Shown here one piece after another: positions 27,266-39,934 of a stretch of DNA of 57,450 nucleotides. The notes beneath the pieces are model-generated. The model searched no databases. It was given only the letters and a program-made list of their open reading frames with translations, and had not been told where the DNA came from. This stretch comes from Candidatus Jettenia ecosi (GTDB lineage: Bacteria > Planctomycetota > Brocadiia > Brocadiales > Brocadiaceae): the NCBI GenBank assembly GCA_005524015.1, contig SULG01000002.1:36221-93670 (forward strand). The letters run 5' to 3'. The translations under genes and the position numbers were made by a program. Every line of letters starts with the position of its first letter. Position 1 is the first letter of the stretch.

Positions 27266-28777
27266 TCATTTTTCATTCCTATTATTTCTTTTTGTTTGAA
27301 TCAAATCCCGTATTTTATTCAGGGTTGTTGTTAATTCCCACCAGCCGTTTTTAAATGCAGCATAGTCAGGTCCTTCCATAGCGGATGCGTATCGTACTGA
27401 ATTAGCATAGAATAGCCATTGTCTTATCCACAGATGTTCAATTTTTTCGTCAAAAGGATTCGATGCGTCTGCCAATCCCTCTTTCCATGCTTTCAAAAGT
27501 AATTGTGTAGCAGATGAAACCATCTTATCTGTTTCAACTATTGTGTCGTTCAATCTGTCAAAGTGTTTGTTAGCCCAATCTGTACTGTGACAACCCTGAC
27601 AAACCTTCTTCATTTCAGTTTGTCGCCGTATCTGTTCGTTCTCATCAATAAGGTACTCAGAGGCCAATTCACCGGTAAGACTCGTGGGAAAAGATTGACC
27701 TTCCTTGTTTTTGATACTATAGGTTCTGCCATCTTTGGGTTGTGGATGGGAATAGATAAGTCCAAAAATCCTTACCCACAACCTTGCGCCGAAATCATGG
27801 GTTCTTGGCACAATTACCTTGCTGTCAGGAGTAGCTATGAGGCTATTATGACAGGTAGCACATGTGGGAGCCTGAAAATCTTTACCAACTCTCCAGGGAA
27901 TGTTATTCCAATTCCATTCATGTTGGTTTGAGGAGAAAATATTCCCATGTTTACTCTCATGGTAAATGTTAAAGGCCGGCACATCTGGTTCGATATGGCA
28001 TTGGGAGCATGTGTACGGTTTTCTGGCTATCTCTATTGAGAAGCTGTGTCTCGGATGGCATGATGTGCATGATCCGCGGCTCTCATCCGGATTAATCCTT
28101 CCGACACCCTGATTTGGCCAATTTGTAAGATCGGGAACGTATATATCACCCATGCCGGAGGATATCTTTTTCATTCCAAGAACGGTAACTCTGGTTCCAT
28201 GACAGGCATAGCAACTCTCTGCTTTTGCGCTATCTGATGCATTGAGGTGAATTATCTTATCATCTTGTATCTCTTTTGTACTTACAATTGCTTCAACAAG
28301 GCTATGATACTGAGGATTCTTCTGAAGATTATCCAATGCATAGGCCTTCTTGCTAACAGAATACTGGTCGGCTTCTGCAGAATGACAAATCTTGCAGTCA
28401 TTGGGAGATACAATTACGTTGATCTTGAATCCGAAATGCTCAAAATTGTCCTTGTGTGCAGAAGGATTCTGACTGTGGCACTCATAACAGCCAACGGCTA
28501 CTTTTTGTAAGGATTCCGGTATTATTTCGCTTGAAACCCTTCTTTCCAGTGCAGGTTTTTTAAGCGCTCTTTCCGGGGTTGTTTTTGAATGTCTGCTTCT
28601 CAGCCAGTCTTCTACTATTCCGGGGGTATAATTTTTGTGACATATTATACATACCTGAGTCTGTTCGCTTAAATCGGGTGGGGGGAAGATATCCTTTCCT
28701 TCGTCGGAGAACGTTTTCGATGGGTATACAAACAGCAAGGTTAAACAAAATGCGTGAATAAATATTTGCTTTATCAT
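27266..28777 (-). CDS. Octaheme c-type cytochrome, hydroxylamine oxidoreductase (HAO)-like
   Basis: 503 residues from the ATG at 28777, which has AAGGAG upstream; an in-frame TTG at 28795 overlaps that site and is unlikely. A signal peptide (residues 1-23) sends it to the periplasm or anammoxosome side. Eight CxxCH heme sites have their His at 47, 101, 132, 193, 241, 261, 310 and 397. The stretch GVGRINPDESRGSC, then CHPRHSFSIEIARKPYTCSQC and IYHESKHGN, is the family core of HAO. In HAO a C-terminal Tyr cross-links heme 4 (P460); EGPDY with Y472 is a candidate here, but I cannot confirm it. With the Tyr the enzyme would oxidise hydroxylamine or hydrazine; without it nitrite reduction is more likely. 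No electron-transfer partner gene is adjacent. Confidence 0.85.
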   Translation of the reverse strand: MIKQIFIHAFCLTLLFVYPSKTFSDEGKDIFPPPDLSEQTQVCIICHKNYTPGIVEDWLRSRHSKTTPERALKKPALERRVSSEIIPESLQKVAVGCYECHSQNPSAHKDNFEHFGFKINVIVSPNDCKICHSAEADQYSVSKKAYALDNLQKNPQYHSLVEAIVSTKEIQDDKIIHLNASDSAKAESCYACHGTRVTVLGMKKISSGMGDIYVPDLTNWPNQGVGRINPDESRGSCTSCHPRHSFSIEIARKPYTCSQCHIEPDVPAFNIYHESKHGNIFSSNQHEWNWNNIPWRVGKDFQAPTCATCHNSLIATPDSKVIVPRTHDFGARLWVRIFGLIYSHPQPKDGRTYSIKNKEGQSFPTSLTGELASEYLIDENEQIRRQTEMKKVCQGCHSTDWANKHFDRLNDTIVETDKMVSSATQLLLKAWKEGLADASNPFDEKIEHLWIRQWLFYANSVRYASAMEGPDYAAFKNGWWELTTTLNKIRDLIQTKRNNRNEK

Positions 28778-28842
28778 AAGATATCTCCTTCTCAATAAGA
28801 TAATTACAAAAATGGTACTCTTTGCAGTTTACCCCTCATCGT

Positions 28843-32346
<3,504 letters not shown>

Positions 32347-32396
32347 TATCCCTATCCTCTGGAAATAGTGAATTCTTTAAAGGTTAAAAATCTTTT

Positions 32397-32495
32397 TTCT
32401 ATTACCGTATTTTATTATTTCCATGATGATAAATACAAGAAAAGAAAATCAAAAGACTATAAATCTGATTCTTATAAAAGAGTTTATACCTTTTC
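32397..32495 (-). pseudogene. Fossil third copy of the ATPase C-terminal tail
   Basis: Just upstream of the ATPase gene, on the same strand, 32409-32457 matches the last coding bases of both bundle copies: TTTTATTATTTCCAT and GAAAATC are shared on the plus strand. Translated on minus it reads F-stop-FSFLVFIIMEIIK against FGFSSLTFIIMEIIK. Weaker similarity extends to about 32495. It has a stop codon and no start, so it is a remnant of an earlier tandem copy or of a neighbouring ATPase gene. Confidence 0.65.
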
Positions 32496-32790
32496 TCTTC
32501 ATAAAGGAGGGTCTGATTGGAGGATTGTTCTTGAGACAAGCTTTGTGCAGATGCTAATCTGCTATGAGAATTTTTTATTTACATAGTCAAATTAGGTATT
32601 GAAATTGAGAAAAGAGGATTGATGATTCTTTCGTACTCAGTCTTTTTAAAGTTGTTCAAAAAGTTGTTACCATTAAGAAGGGGTGGATCCGCTTCGCTTA
32701 TAGCATCCAAGAGATGAAACCGAACAAAATGTGGTGCATGAGTCTTTGGTTGTATGCTGGTATAGGGAATGTTACGGAGTCTCTAAAAAT

Positions 32791-32869
32791 GTCATTGCGA
32801 GGGTTTTTTCCGAAGCAATCTCTTCTGAAACTTGTAAAGGATTGCTTCGGATAAGACCCTCGCAATGAC
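32791..32869. repeat. GTCATTGCGAGG...GAAGCAATC inverted-repeat element
   Basis: The ends GTCATTGCGAGGGT and ACCCTCGCAATGAC are inverted repeats, with CCGAAGCAATC / GATTGCTTCGG inside. This element type is widespread in unrelated bacterial genomes as a short palindromic intergenic repeat. The gap between 32496 and 33147 otherwise holds one GCAAGGCT palindrome and no supported gene. Confidence 0.8.
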
Positions 32870-33005
32870 TGGTGGGGTTGTCTTTCCTCTGTTGAGGATA
32901 TATTCGGTTTCATCCTTGAAATACTATAATTCATCATGCTTGATGTATTGGACTTCAATCCTATAGGACAACCCTTCCGGATTGCTTTCCTGTGCGCATA
33001 TTCAG

Positions 33006-33036
33006 GCGGAGAGCAAGGCTAAAGCCTTTCCCTACC
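33006..33036. repeat. GCAAGGCT/AAAGCCTTTC palindrome
   Basis: GCGGAGAGCAAGGCT and AAAGCCTTTCCCTACC pair with one mismatch. It shares the flank ATTCAGGCGG with the copy at 16788. Confidence 0.65.
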
Positions 33037-33147
33037 TGTTGATAAGAGATAAAAGGAGCAGAAAGTCGTAGGTAAAATAATGGTTATATGCAGGGTAGAT
33101 TAAGCGAAACGAATCCACCAAACTGAAACTGAATCTAATGGTTCGTT

Positions 33148-33507
33148 TTAATACCCGCCACTTTTATGTTGCGGTGTGGTTTCTGTCTGTGTATAGGAGT
33201 CAGGATCTTTTTTGAATGTTTTCTTGCACTGTTCTGAACAGAAATAGTAAGTCTCTCCGTTATGATCTTCTGACGGCGCCTTTTTTATATTGCTTACTTC
33301 CATATTACATACAGGATCTTTAGCAGCCCCGCTTTCTTCACTCTCCATCCCTGCTTTTGTTTGAACTATATATCCATTTGACTCATAGCAGTTCTGTTTA
33401 CTCTCAGCTTCATAAATCCCGTGCGCCCATGTAACCGTACTCATATAAAAGCCACCAAAAACTATAGTAAAAACCGGTAGTAAAGCTCTTCGTAAGATAG
33501 TATTCAT
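33148..33507 (-). CDS. Exported YHS-domain protein
   Basis: 119 residues. A signal peptide covers about residues 1-29 (LLPVFTIVFGGFYMSTVTWA, cleavage near AHG). The YHS domain is at about 63-105: DPVCNMEVSNIKKAP, then GETYYFCSEQCKKTFKKDP. YHS domains carry conserved Cys residues (CNM and FCSEQC), usually bind metal such as copper or are linked to metal-transporting ATPases. AGGAGG stands eight bases before the ATG at 33507. It is upstream of the P-type ATPase on the same strand but about 800 bases away, so a functional link is only suggestive. Confidence 0.83.
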   Translation of the reverse strand: MNTILRRALLPVFTIVFGGFYMSTVTWAHGIYEAESKQNCYESNGYIVQTKAGMESEESGAAKDPVCNMEVSNIKKAPSEDHNGETYYFCSEQCKKTFKKDPDSYTQTETTPQHKSGGY

Positions 33508-33797
33508 TGTTTAGCCTCCTCTTAAAAATTATTAAAGATTTAAATAACCTTTGTATAGCAATTTAAAAGCAAATTATATACCAACCATAAAGGTAAATTC
33601 ACGTTACTACATCGTTCAACAATATACCAAATAGAATTTGTAGATCAAATAGCATGCGTTAATCATTAATAATAGTATATTTCGTGTATTCAACTCTCTG
33701 TCTTATAGATTTTTATTTTGTACTTATTAAGCATTATGCTACAATCTGGAACTTACTATGCTCACTTACTATTGACCATTATAAAAATTATCAACAT

Positions 33798-35738
33798 GTG
33801 AAGATATCAACGATAATTCTTACTGTAACTGCGATTATAGGCGCATTTGCACTTGGAATAGTTACTCAGGTCTTCTGGCCATCAGAAAAGGTTAACGCAC
33901 TCTGGCTTATTATTGCCGCCGCATGTTTCTTCATAATATCTTATCGTCTGTACGGCGCATTCCTTGCAGCAAAGGTGCTGAGTCTCGATGATAGAAGAAT
34001 ACCACCTTCAAAAAGACTAAGAGATGGCAGGGACTATCACCCTACTCACAAATGGGTACTGTTTGGTCATCACTTCGCAGCAATTGCAGGAGCTGGTCCA
34101 TTGATAGGGCCGGTACTTGCAGCGCAATTCGGATATCTTCCGGGTTTTTTGTGGATATTGATAGGGGCGTCACTCGGCGGCGCTGTTCATGACACGGTTA
34201 TTCTTGCAGCATCGGTAAGGAGAAACGGCAAGTCACTGGCACAGATAGCCGGCGATGAGGTTGGCCCGCTTACCGGGATTACAGCAGCAATAGCTATCTT
34301 ATTTATTATCATCGTTGCACTGGCAGGGCTGGGTCTTGCTGTTATCAATGCCCTCTCCCACAGCGCCTGGGGCGCATTTACCATAGCTGCAACAATACCT
34401 ATAGCGTTATTTATGGGACTGTATCTCTACAAAATCAGATATGGAAAGATAGCAGAAGTTAGTATTATTGGTGTTATTCTTTTGGTGTTGGCTGTCTTTT
34501 TTGGCAGTTATATCCCTGGCTCTGGTCTTGAGCCATATTTTAATCTGGACAAAAAACTCCTTGTCTTTCTGATGGCTCTTTATGGTTTCATTGCATCGGT
34601 TCTTCCCGTGTGGATGCTTCTTTGCCCCAGAGATTATCTTTCTACCTATATGAAAATAGGGACGGTTATACTCCTTGCGCTTGGCATACTATTCCTGGCG
34701 CCTAACATCCATATGCCCGCCGTTACAAGATTTATTCATGGTGATGGTCCAATAATACCAGGAACGCTATTCCCATTTATGTTCATAACTATTGCATGTG
34801 GAGCACTCTCTGGTTTCCATTCTCTTGTTGCGTCAGGGACTACTCCAAAAATGATTGAAAATGAGTCTGAGATAAAGATGATAGGTTTTGGCGCTATGCT
34901 TGTGGAAGGATTTATCTCGGTGATTGCTATTATTGCCGCAACGATATTGATGCCAGGAGACTATTTTGCGATTAATACTCATCTATCATTTGATGAATTG
35001 GCACGGCTGGGTTTTCCCATAAATCATATTGTTGAACTTTCCGAAGACGTGGGTACCAATATTGCCGGAAGACCGGGAGGCGCAGTTTCTCTTGCAGTCG
35101 GTATGGCTTCAATATTTTCAAGCCTCCCAGGTATGAAAACCCTTATGCCGTATTGGTATAACTTTGCGCTCATGTTTGAGGCCCTTTTTATTCTTACAAC
35201 CGTTGATACAGGAACCAGGGTAGCCAGGTTTATTGTCCAGGAACTGGGTAGTCATGCGTACCGTCCTCTGGGAAGAACAAACTGGATTCCCGGAACAATA
35301 CTCTCAAGCTTTTTTGTAGTAGGATCATGGGGTTATCTCATCTATTCAGGGAATATATCAACCATTTGGCCGATGTTTGGCGTTGCAAATCAACTCCTGG
35401 CGGCAATTGCCTTCTGTGTAGGTACAACGATTATAATAAAGATGAATAAACTCAAATATGCCTGGACAACATTTCTGCCTATGGTATTTATGTTTGTTAC
35501 CACCTTTACGGCATCTTACAAACTCTTTTTTGATTTTATTGAAAAATCAGCCTCATCGGCAATACGATCGGAAGCGTTTGCCTTTAAATTTGATGCAGTC
35601 CTCATTGTCACCATGACAGCCCTTGCCATTATTACTCTCTTTGATTCGATTCACAAGTGGTATGGTTATCTCTCAGGAAAAAGAAAAATGGTAACATCTG
35701 AAGTTATAGAATGGGCTCGCCATGCAGAAATATCTTAA
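33798..35738 (+). CDS. cstA: CstA-family carbon-starvation/peptide transporter
   Basis: About 646 residues and some sixteen membrane helices. The family signature is plain: LWLIIAAACFFIISYRLYG, LRDGRDYHPTHKWVLFGHHF, AGAGPLIGPVLAAQFGYLPG, GALSGFHSLVASGTTPK. CstA imports peptides or, in E. coli and Campylobacter, pyruvate and amino-acid-related nutrients under starvation. The start is uncertain: the GTG at 33798 precedes the first clear helix, while the frame is open to a GTG at 33684 through AT-rich sequence of poor coding quality. It stands alone, divergent from the YHS gene. Relatives with CstA names differ in substrate, so a peptide or pyruvate role is inference. Confidence 0.86.
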   Translation: MKISTIILTVTAIIGAFALGIVTQVFWPSEKVNALWLIIAAACFFIISYRLYGAFLAAKVLSLDDRRIPPSKRLRDGRDYHPTHKWVLFGHHFAAIAGAGPLIGPVLAAQFGYLPGFLWILIGASLGGAVHDTVILAASVRRNGKSLAQIAGDEVGPLTGITAAIAILFIIIVALAGLGLAVINALSHSAWGAFTIAATIPIALFMGLYLYKIRYGKIAEVSIIGVILLVLAVFFGSYIPGSGLEPYFNLDKKLLVFLMALYGFIASVLPVWMLLCPRDYLSTYMKIGTVILLALGILFLAPNIHMPAVTRFIHGDGPIIPGTLFPFMFITIACGALSGFHSLVASGTTPKMIENESEIKMIGFGAMLVEGFISVIAIIAATILMPGDYFAINTHLSFDELARLGFPINHIVELSEDVGTNIAGRPGGAVSLAVGMASIFSSLPGMKTLMPYWYNFALMFEALFILTTVDTGTRVARFIVQELGSHAYRPLGRTNWIPGTILSSFFVVGSWGYLIYSGNISTIWPMFGVANQLLAAIAFCVGTTIIIKMNKLKYAWTTFLPMVFMFVTTFTASYKLFFDFIEKSASSAIRSEAFAFKFDAVLIVTMTALAIITLFDSIHKWYGYLSGKRKMVTSEVIEWARHAEIS

Positions 35739-35743
35739 CAATA

Positions 35744-35795
35744 CATGTGCCATGCCATATTCTCACGTGTCTCACCTTTGTGACATGTCACACGT
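35744..35795. repeat. Palindrome of the GTGACATGTCACA family
   Basis: ATGTGCCATGCCATATTCTC and TGTGACATGTCACACG repeat the motifs of the segments at 22123 and 25862. TGTGACATGTCACA is a perfect palindrome. The rest of the 456-base gap to 36194 is AT-rich and shows nothing further. Confidence 0.6.
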
Positions 35796-36194
35796 TTACT
35801 AAATCGCATTTTTATAAACCTATTGTTGTATAGCGTTTTTAAATTATAAAAAAATAGTACGAAAAATTTGTTATTAAAATTTGCTGTTTATGTATGTCTT
35901 GGCATAGTCTTCCTTTCAATGCATCATTAAAAGTATTTATGATGTAATATCTTACCCCTTTAAGACCGCAATAAACGACACCGAATTTTTCTATTCTTCT
36001 GTAGTATCAAGAACTCAAGAATCTCCTATTAGCGCAATTAAATTTTGTTATTTTTCTCCTCCTTCTATACTTTGGTACATTTTTTTCTCATGTGTTCTCA
36101 TAAAACGTTCATAAAAGGGATCCTATGGTCTATCCGGAGGTATTCTTTTATAAATTAATTTTACAATAATAAGGTCGGGAGGAAGTAAAAAGAT

Positions 36195-38687
36195 ATGAGT
36201 CATAAAAAATTATTAGCAAGATTAGCAAGCTCATTTTTCATCTTAATTCTTATAAGCCTTTTCTGTAGTAATATCAATACCTCTCAGGCAGCATGGATTA
36301 AAAATGCTGTGGATGCTCCAAAATGGTTTTCTGAGTTTCAAAGACATTCCTCTCGGGCAATTACAATTGACTCCTATAAACGACCTCATATTGTTTATGG
36401 AGGGGATCACCTTTACTATGCATACCATAACGGTAATACCTGGATTTGTCAGACGGTAGATGTATCGTCGGGAGTAGGGCAGTATGCCGCCATAGCAATT
36501 GACACGTCAGGCAAAGTACACATAAGCTATTACGATGCAACGTACGGTAACCTTAAATATGCTACCAATAAATCTGGCCCCTGGATAAAAACCAGTATAG
36601 ACAGTAGCGGAGATGCAGGAAGCCATACCTCAATAACGGTTGACTCATTAAATAAGGTGCATATCAGTTATCTTTATTTTGATTCTAATACGGAAGAAAC
36701 TAAACTTAAATATGCCACCAATAAATCTGGCTCCTGGATAAAGACCACCCTTGTTAGCGGTGGTTGGGATAATTCTATAGCAGTTGATAAATCAGGCAAG
36801 GTACATATATGCTATCAAGAGGCTAATGATATCCTGGAGACCAATCTTCTCAATTATGTTACCAATACATCAGGTTCATGGGAAATCGTAGCTATAGACA
36901 ATTTTGGTATGTTCTCTTCAATAGCAATTGACACGGCGGGTAAGATACATATCAGTTATTATAATGAATCTCATGGCGATCTTAGATATGCTACCAATAA
37001 ATCAGGTTTATGGGCAACAGAGGTTGTAGATAATAGTGGGATAAGTGTAGGTATGTTTACCTCTTTAGCGCTCGATACGTCCGGCAAGGCGCATATCAGC
37101 TATTACGATGGTTATCCTAATTCTAACCTTAAGTATGCTACCAATAAGTCAGGCTCATGGGTAAAAACTACTATGGATAGCTACGGGGATGTTGGCTGGT
37201 TTACCTCGTTAACGCTTGATACATCAGGTAAGGCTTATATTAGCTATTATGACGATTCCAAAGGTTACCTTAAATATGCTACTAATAAGTCAGGCTCATG
37301 GGTAAAAACTATTGTGGATAAGAATGGAATTGTAGGTGAATCTACCTCCTTAGCGCTCGATACTGCGGGTAAGATGCATATCAGTTATCATGATTGTTTT
37401 AAACGTGACCTTACCTATGCCACCAATAAATCCGGCTCATGGGTGAAAACTATCATCGACAGTTACGGAGATGTAGGCCGGTACAACTCCATAGCGCTTG
37501 ATACTGCAGGTAAAGTACACATCAGCTATTGTGATAATTCTAAAAACGACATTAAATATGCTACGAATAAATCTGGCTCCTGGGTAAAAACCGTTGTGGA
37601 CAATACGGATGTAGGTCCATATACCTCTATAGCAGTTGACTCATTCAGTAAGGCTCATATTAGCTACTATGATTTTAATAACGACAATCTTAAATACGCT
37701 ACCAATAAATCCGGCGCATGGGTAAAGAAAACTCTGGAGCATGGAGGAATATGGTCGTCTATAGCCGTTGATACTTCAGATAAAATACACATCAGCCATT
37801 ATCATTCCGGTCTTACATATACCGCCAACAGATCTGGCACATGGGTCAGCACCCTTGTGGATGGTATTACACTTATGGGTTTCTCTACCTCTATGGCAGT
37901 TGATATATACGGTAAAGCGCATATTAGTTATACCAATGGCGATCTCAAGTATGCTACCAATAAATCTGGTGCATGGGTAAAAACAACCGTTGACAGTGCT
38001 GCAGATTCAGTAGGTGATTATAACTCAATAGCAGTGGATACATCCGGCAAGGCACACATTAGCTATTATGATGAGAGTACTGATAATCTTAAATACGCTA
38101 CGAATAAATATGGCAATTGGTCTAAAGCAATCGTGGACTCACATGGGTCTTTAGGATTATATACCTCCATAGCGCTGAATGCGTCAAATAAGGTATACAT
38201 CAGCTACTACGATTTAAGTAATGGCGATCTCAGGTATGTTACTGATGCCTCTTCCTTATCTCCATCAGACTTGTATGTAAAAGAGGCCGAAGATAGTGCA
38301 GGCGCAGATATTCCCGATGAGGATACTATTTCCGATACGGCATCGGGTATTATGCAAGTCGGCTATCATGGGAATGTTGACGATAAATCTAACTCCACCA
38401 CCGCGCATTCAATTTCCGGATATATCCTGGATGAAAACGGATTTCCAATAGAAGGTGTAAAATTGAACCTTGGAATAAGGGGATATGTCGATACTACAAA
38501 GTCAAATACGAATGGGCTCTTTGAATTTAAAAATTTACGGAAAGGTATTTATCGCATTACAGCGGAGGAAAACAGTTATAAAAAACACACACGGGAGATA
38601 AAACTTCTCGGAAAAGAAGAAAAAAGTATGGTCATCAAATTGATTAAGAAAAATAAAGAGAAGTATGATATAGCTTTACAGTATTAA
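36195..38687 (+). CDS. Secreted repeat propeller with C-terminal carboxypeptidase-regulatory-like domain
   Basis: 830 residues, signal peptide at about 1-32. About fourteen repeats of 45-50 residues follow, each containing a form of SIAVDTSGKAHISYYD and LKYATNKSGSWVKT; the first is degenerate (IVYGGDHLYYAYHNGNTW). The count and the repeated beta-strand pattern fit two stacked seven-bladed propellers, as inferred. Residues about 740-820 (SISGYILDENGFPIEGVKL, GLFEFKNLRKGIYRITAEE) form a CarboxypepD_reg/SdrD-B-like beta sandwich of the kind used as an adhesion or anchor module. GGAGG precedes the ATG. It is likely a surface or periplasmic binding protein. No catalytic residue pattern was found. 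Confidence 0.82.
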   Translation: MSHKKLLARLASSFFILILISLFCSNINTSQAAWIKNAVDAPKWFSEFQRHSSRAITIDSYKRPHIVYGGDHLYYAYHNGNTWICQTVDVSSGVGQYAAIAIDTSGKVHISYYDATYGNLKYATNKSGPWIKTSIDSSGDAGSHTSITVDSLNKVHISYLYFDSNTEETKLKYATNKSGSWIKTTLVSGGWDNSIAVDKSGKVHICYQEANDILETNLLNYVTNTSGSWEIVAIDNFGMFSSIAIDTAGKIHISYYNESHGDLRYATNKSGLWATEVVDNSGISVGMFTSLALDTSGKAHISYYDGYPNSNLKYATNKSGSWVKTTMDSYGDVGWFTSLTLDTSGKAYISYYDDSKGYLKYATNKSGSWVKTIVDKNGIVGESTSLALDTAGKMHISYHDCFKRDLTYATNKSGSWVKTIIDSYGDVGRYNSIALDTAGKVHISYCDNSKNDIKYATNKSGSWVKTVVDNTDVGPYTSIAVDSFSKAHISYYDFNNDNLKYATNKSGAWVKKTLEHGGIWSSIAVDTSDKIHISHYHSGLTYTANRSGTWVSTLVDGITLMGFSTSMAVDIYGKAHISYTNGDLKYATNKSGAWVKTTVDSAADSVGDYNSIAVDTSGKAHISYYDESTDNLKYATNKYGNWSKAIVDSHGSLGLYTSIALNASNKVYISYYDLSNGDLRYVTDASSLSPSDLYVKEAEDSAGADIPDEDTISDTASGIMQVGYHGNVDDKSNSTTAHSISGYILDENGFPIEGVKLNLGIRGYVDTTKSNTNGLFEFKNLRKGIYRITAEENSYKKHTREIKLLGKEEKSMVIKLIKKNKEKYDIALQY

Positions 38688-38733
38688 TGGTATAGGATTC
38701 GAGCAGCTACTCAAAATACTGTTGGAGCATAGG

Positions 38734-38761
38734 AGGGGCAAACCTTGTGTTCGCCCCTTAC
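38734..38761. repeat. GGGGCAAACC/TTGTGTTCGCCCC palindrome
   Basis: AGGGGCAAACCTTG and TGTTCGCCCCTTAC pair imperfectly. It belongs to the family seen at 52741, 52806 and, as a half, at 53815. It lies between the convergent propeller and carbonic anhydrase genes and could help end transcription on both strands. Confidence 0.7.
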
Positions 38762-38828
38762 TATGCGTAAATTCGCAATCAGTGAATTAAAAAGTTTATA
38801 GTAAGAGAAAAATCACCGGAAATTTAAC

Positions 38829-39608
38829 TTAATAACTTTCCTTAACGATTCTGCCATGCTGAGGCTGAATCGGTCTTGCATCTCTCCTAAAAATGGAGGC
38901 AAATTTTTCCAATTCCGCTTTTGATACTTGAATTGGGGTCTTTAAGACAAACCAATTTACAATTTCACTGCAGGGCGGTGTGGTAAGTGAGCCATGATAC
39001 GTATAATAAGCAGCAGTATTTTTGGGAAGGATTTGATTTGCATTTATCTTTAATTCGGTATGTGTATACTCTTTGCCCTGTTCTTTTGGAAAATTACCCC
39101 ACAAGGTTTTTACGAAATCATTTTCTTTGCCCTCTTCCATGAATACAGCAATAACCGCTAATTCTCCATGCGCACCCTTATGCACTAAATGTGCTTCCAT
39201 ATCATAAGATTTTCCATGTATTTTGTGTTCACTAGGGCAGTGAAAGTGAAACTGTATGAGTTCATACCTCTTGTTACCGATAGATATCGAGCTTCCACAC
39301 CCGTAATTAATTTGCATAGTATGACCATTGTTTATAATTTTCAAAGGGGTTGTATAGTAGTGAAAGTTTATACTATCCAGCTTGGCTTTTTGTGTTGTGG
39401 AAATACCTATTGGTGATTGCATATCTCCCAATTTGCATTTGCAATTTTTGTGTATGAGGTCGCCCCAGTGCTCTGGGCCACACTCGCCCTCGTAACTCCA
39501 ATGTTCTGGTTTATTATGTTCATCAGATTCGGCGAATAAAGTCGTTGCGACTATCGATGAAAAGAACAGAAATGTCGATGTTAAAACAAGGTATTTCAGT
39601 ATCTTCAT
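38829..39608 (-). CDS. Alpha-type carbonic anhydrase, periplasmic
   Basis: 259 residues with a signal peptide (about 1-27, ending near TLFA). The alpha fold is unmistakable: HWSYEGECGPEHW, MQSPIGIS, then the zinc ligands in QFHFHCPSEH (two His) and EAHLVH (third His), and the late motif YHGSLTTPPCSEIVNW with the substrate-pocket Thr and the second Cys of the disulfide. The enzyme interconverts CO2 and bicarbonate outside the cytoplasmic membrane. AAGGAG precedes the ATG. It is a single gene, converging with the propeller gene. In an autotroph it would supply bicarbonate or CO2; this is inference. Confidence 0.92.
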   Translation of the reverse strand: MKILKYLVLTSTFLFFSSIVATTLFAESDEHNKPEHWSYEGECGPEHWGDLIHKNCKCKLGDMQSPIGISTTQKAKLDSINFHYYTTPLKIINNGHTMQINYGCGSSISIGNKRYELIQFHFHCPSEHKIHGKSYDMEAHLVHKGAHGELAVIAVFMEEGKENDFVKTLWGNFPKEQGKEYTHTELKINANQILPKNTAAYYTYHGSLTTPPCSEIVNWFVLKTPIQVSKAELEKFASIFRRDARPIQPQHGRIVKESY

Positions 39609-39934
39609 TTTATCTCCTTAATAATGGATCATGTAAATGTATGAAACCTTATCAAAAAGCTAAGACAAGCAAATATCATATACTTATTTATAGATATCTT
39701 ATTTTACTTATAGCATTTTCATAAGTCTTTTGTCAATTACGAAAATTGTCAGATTGACAGTTAGGTACTCTATAGTTATGATATGGGTATCGTAAAACGG
39801 AGATAGATAAGCGATTGATAAAATATGAATTTGATGGTACCATTAAACTTGTAGAATAGTAAAGAGTCCCGGTTCCGCGTGCTTACTCAGTAGGACTGCA
39901 AAAAGGAGTGAATAGGAGGGGAGGAGATTTTGTG

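Noticed and set aside
32698-32958. 86-codon minus-strand frame
   Set aside because: Consists mainly of the GTCATTGCGAGG repeat element translated; not a gene.
33684-33797. N-terminal extension of the CstA-like protein
   Set aside because: AT-rich, no family match, and no start signal better than the GTG at 33798; kept only as an alternative start.
36480-38240. CRISPR-like or satellite DNA because of regularly spaced repeated bases
   Set aside because: The repeats are translated protein repeats (about 140 bases) with codon-level divergence in one open frame.
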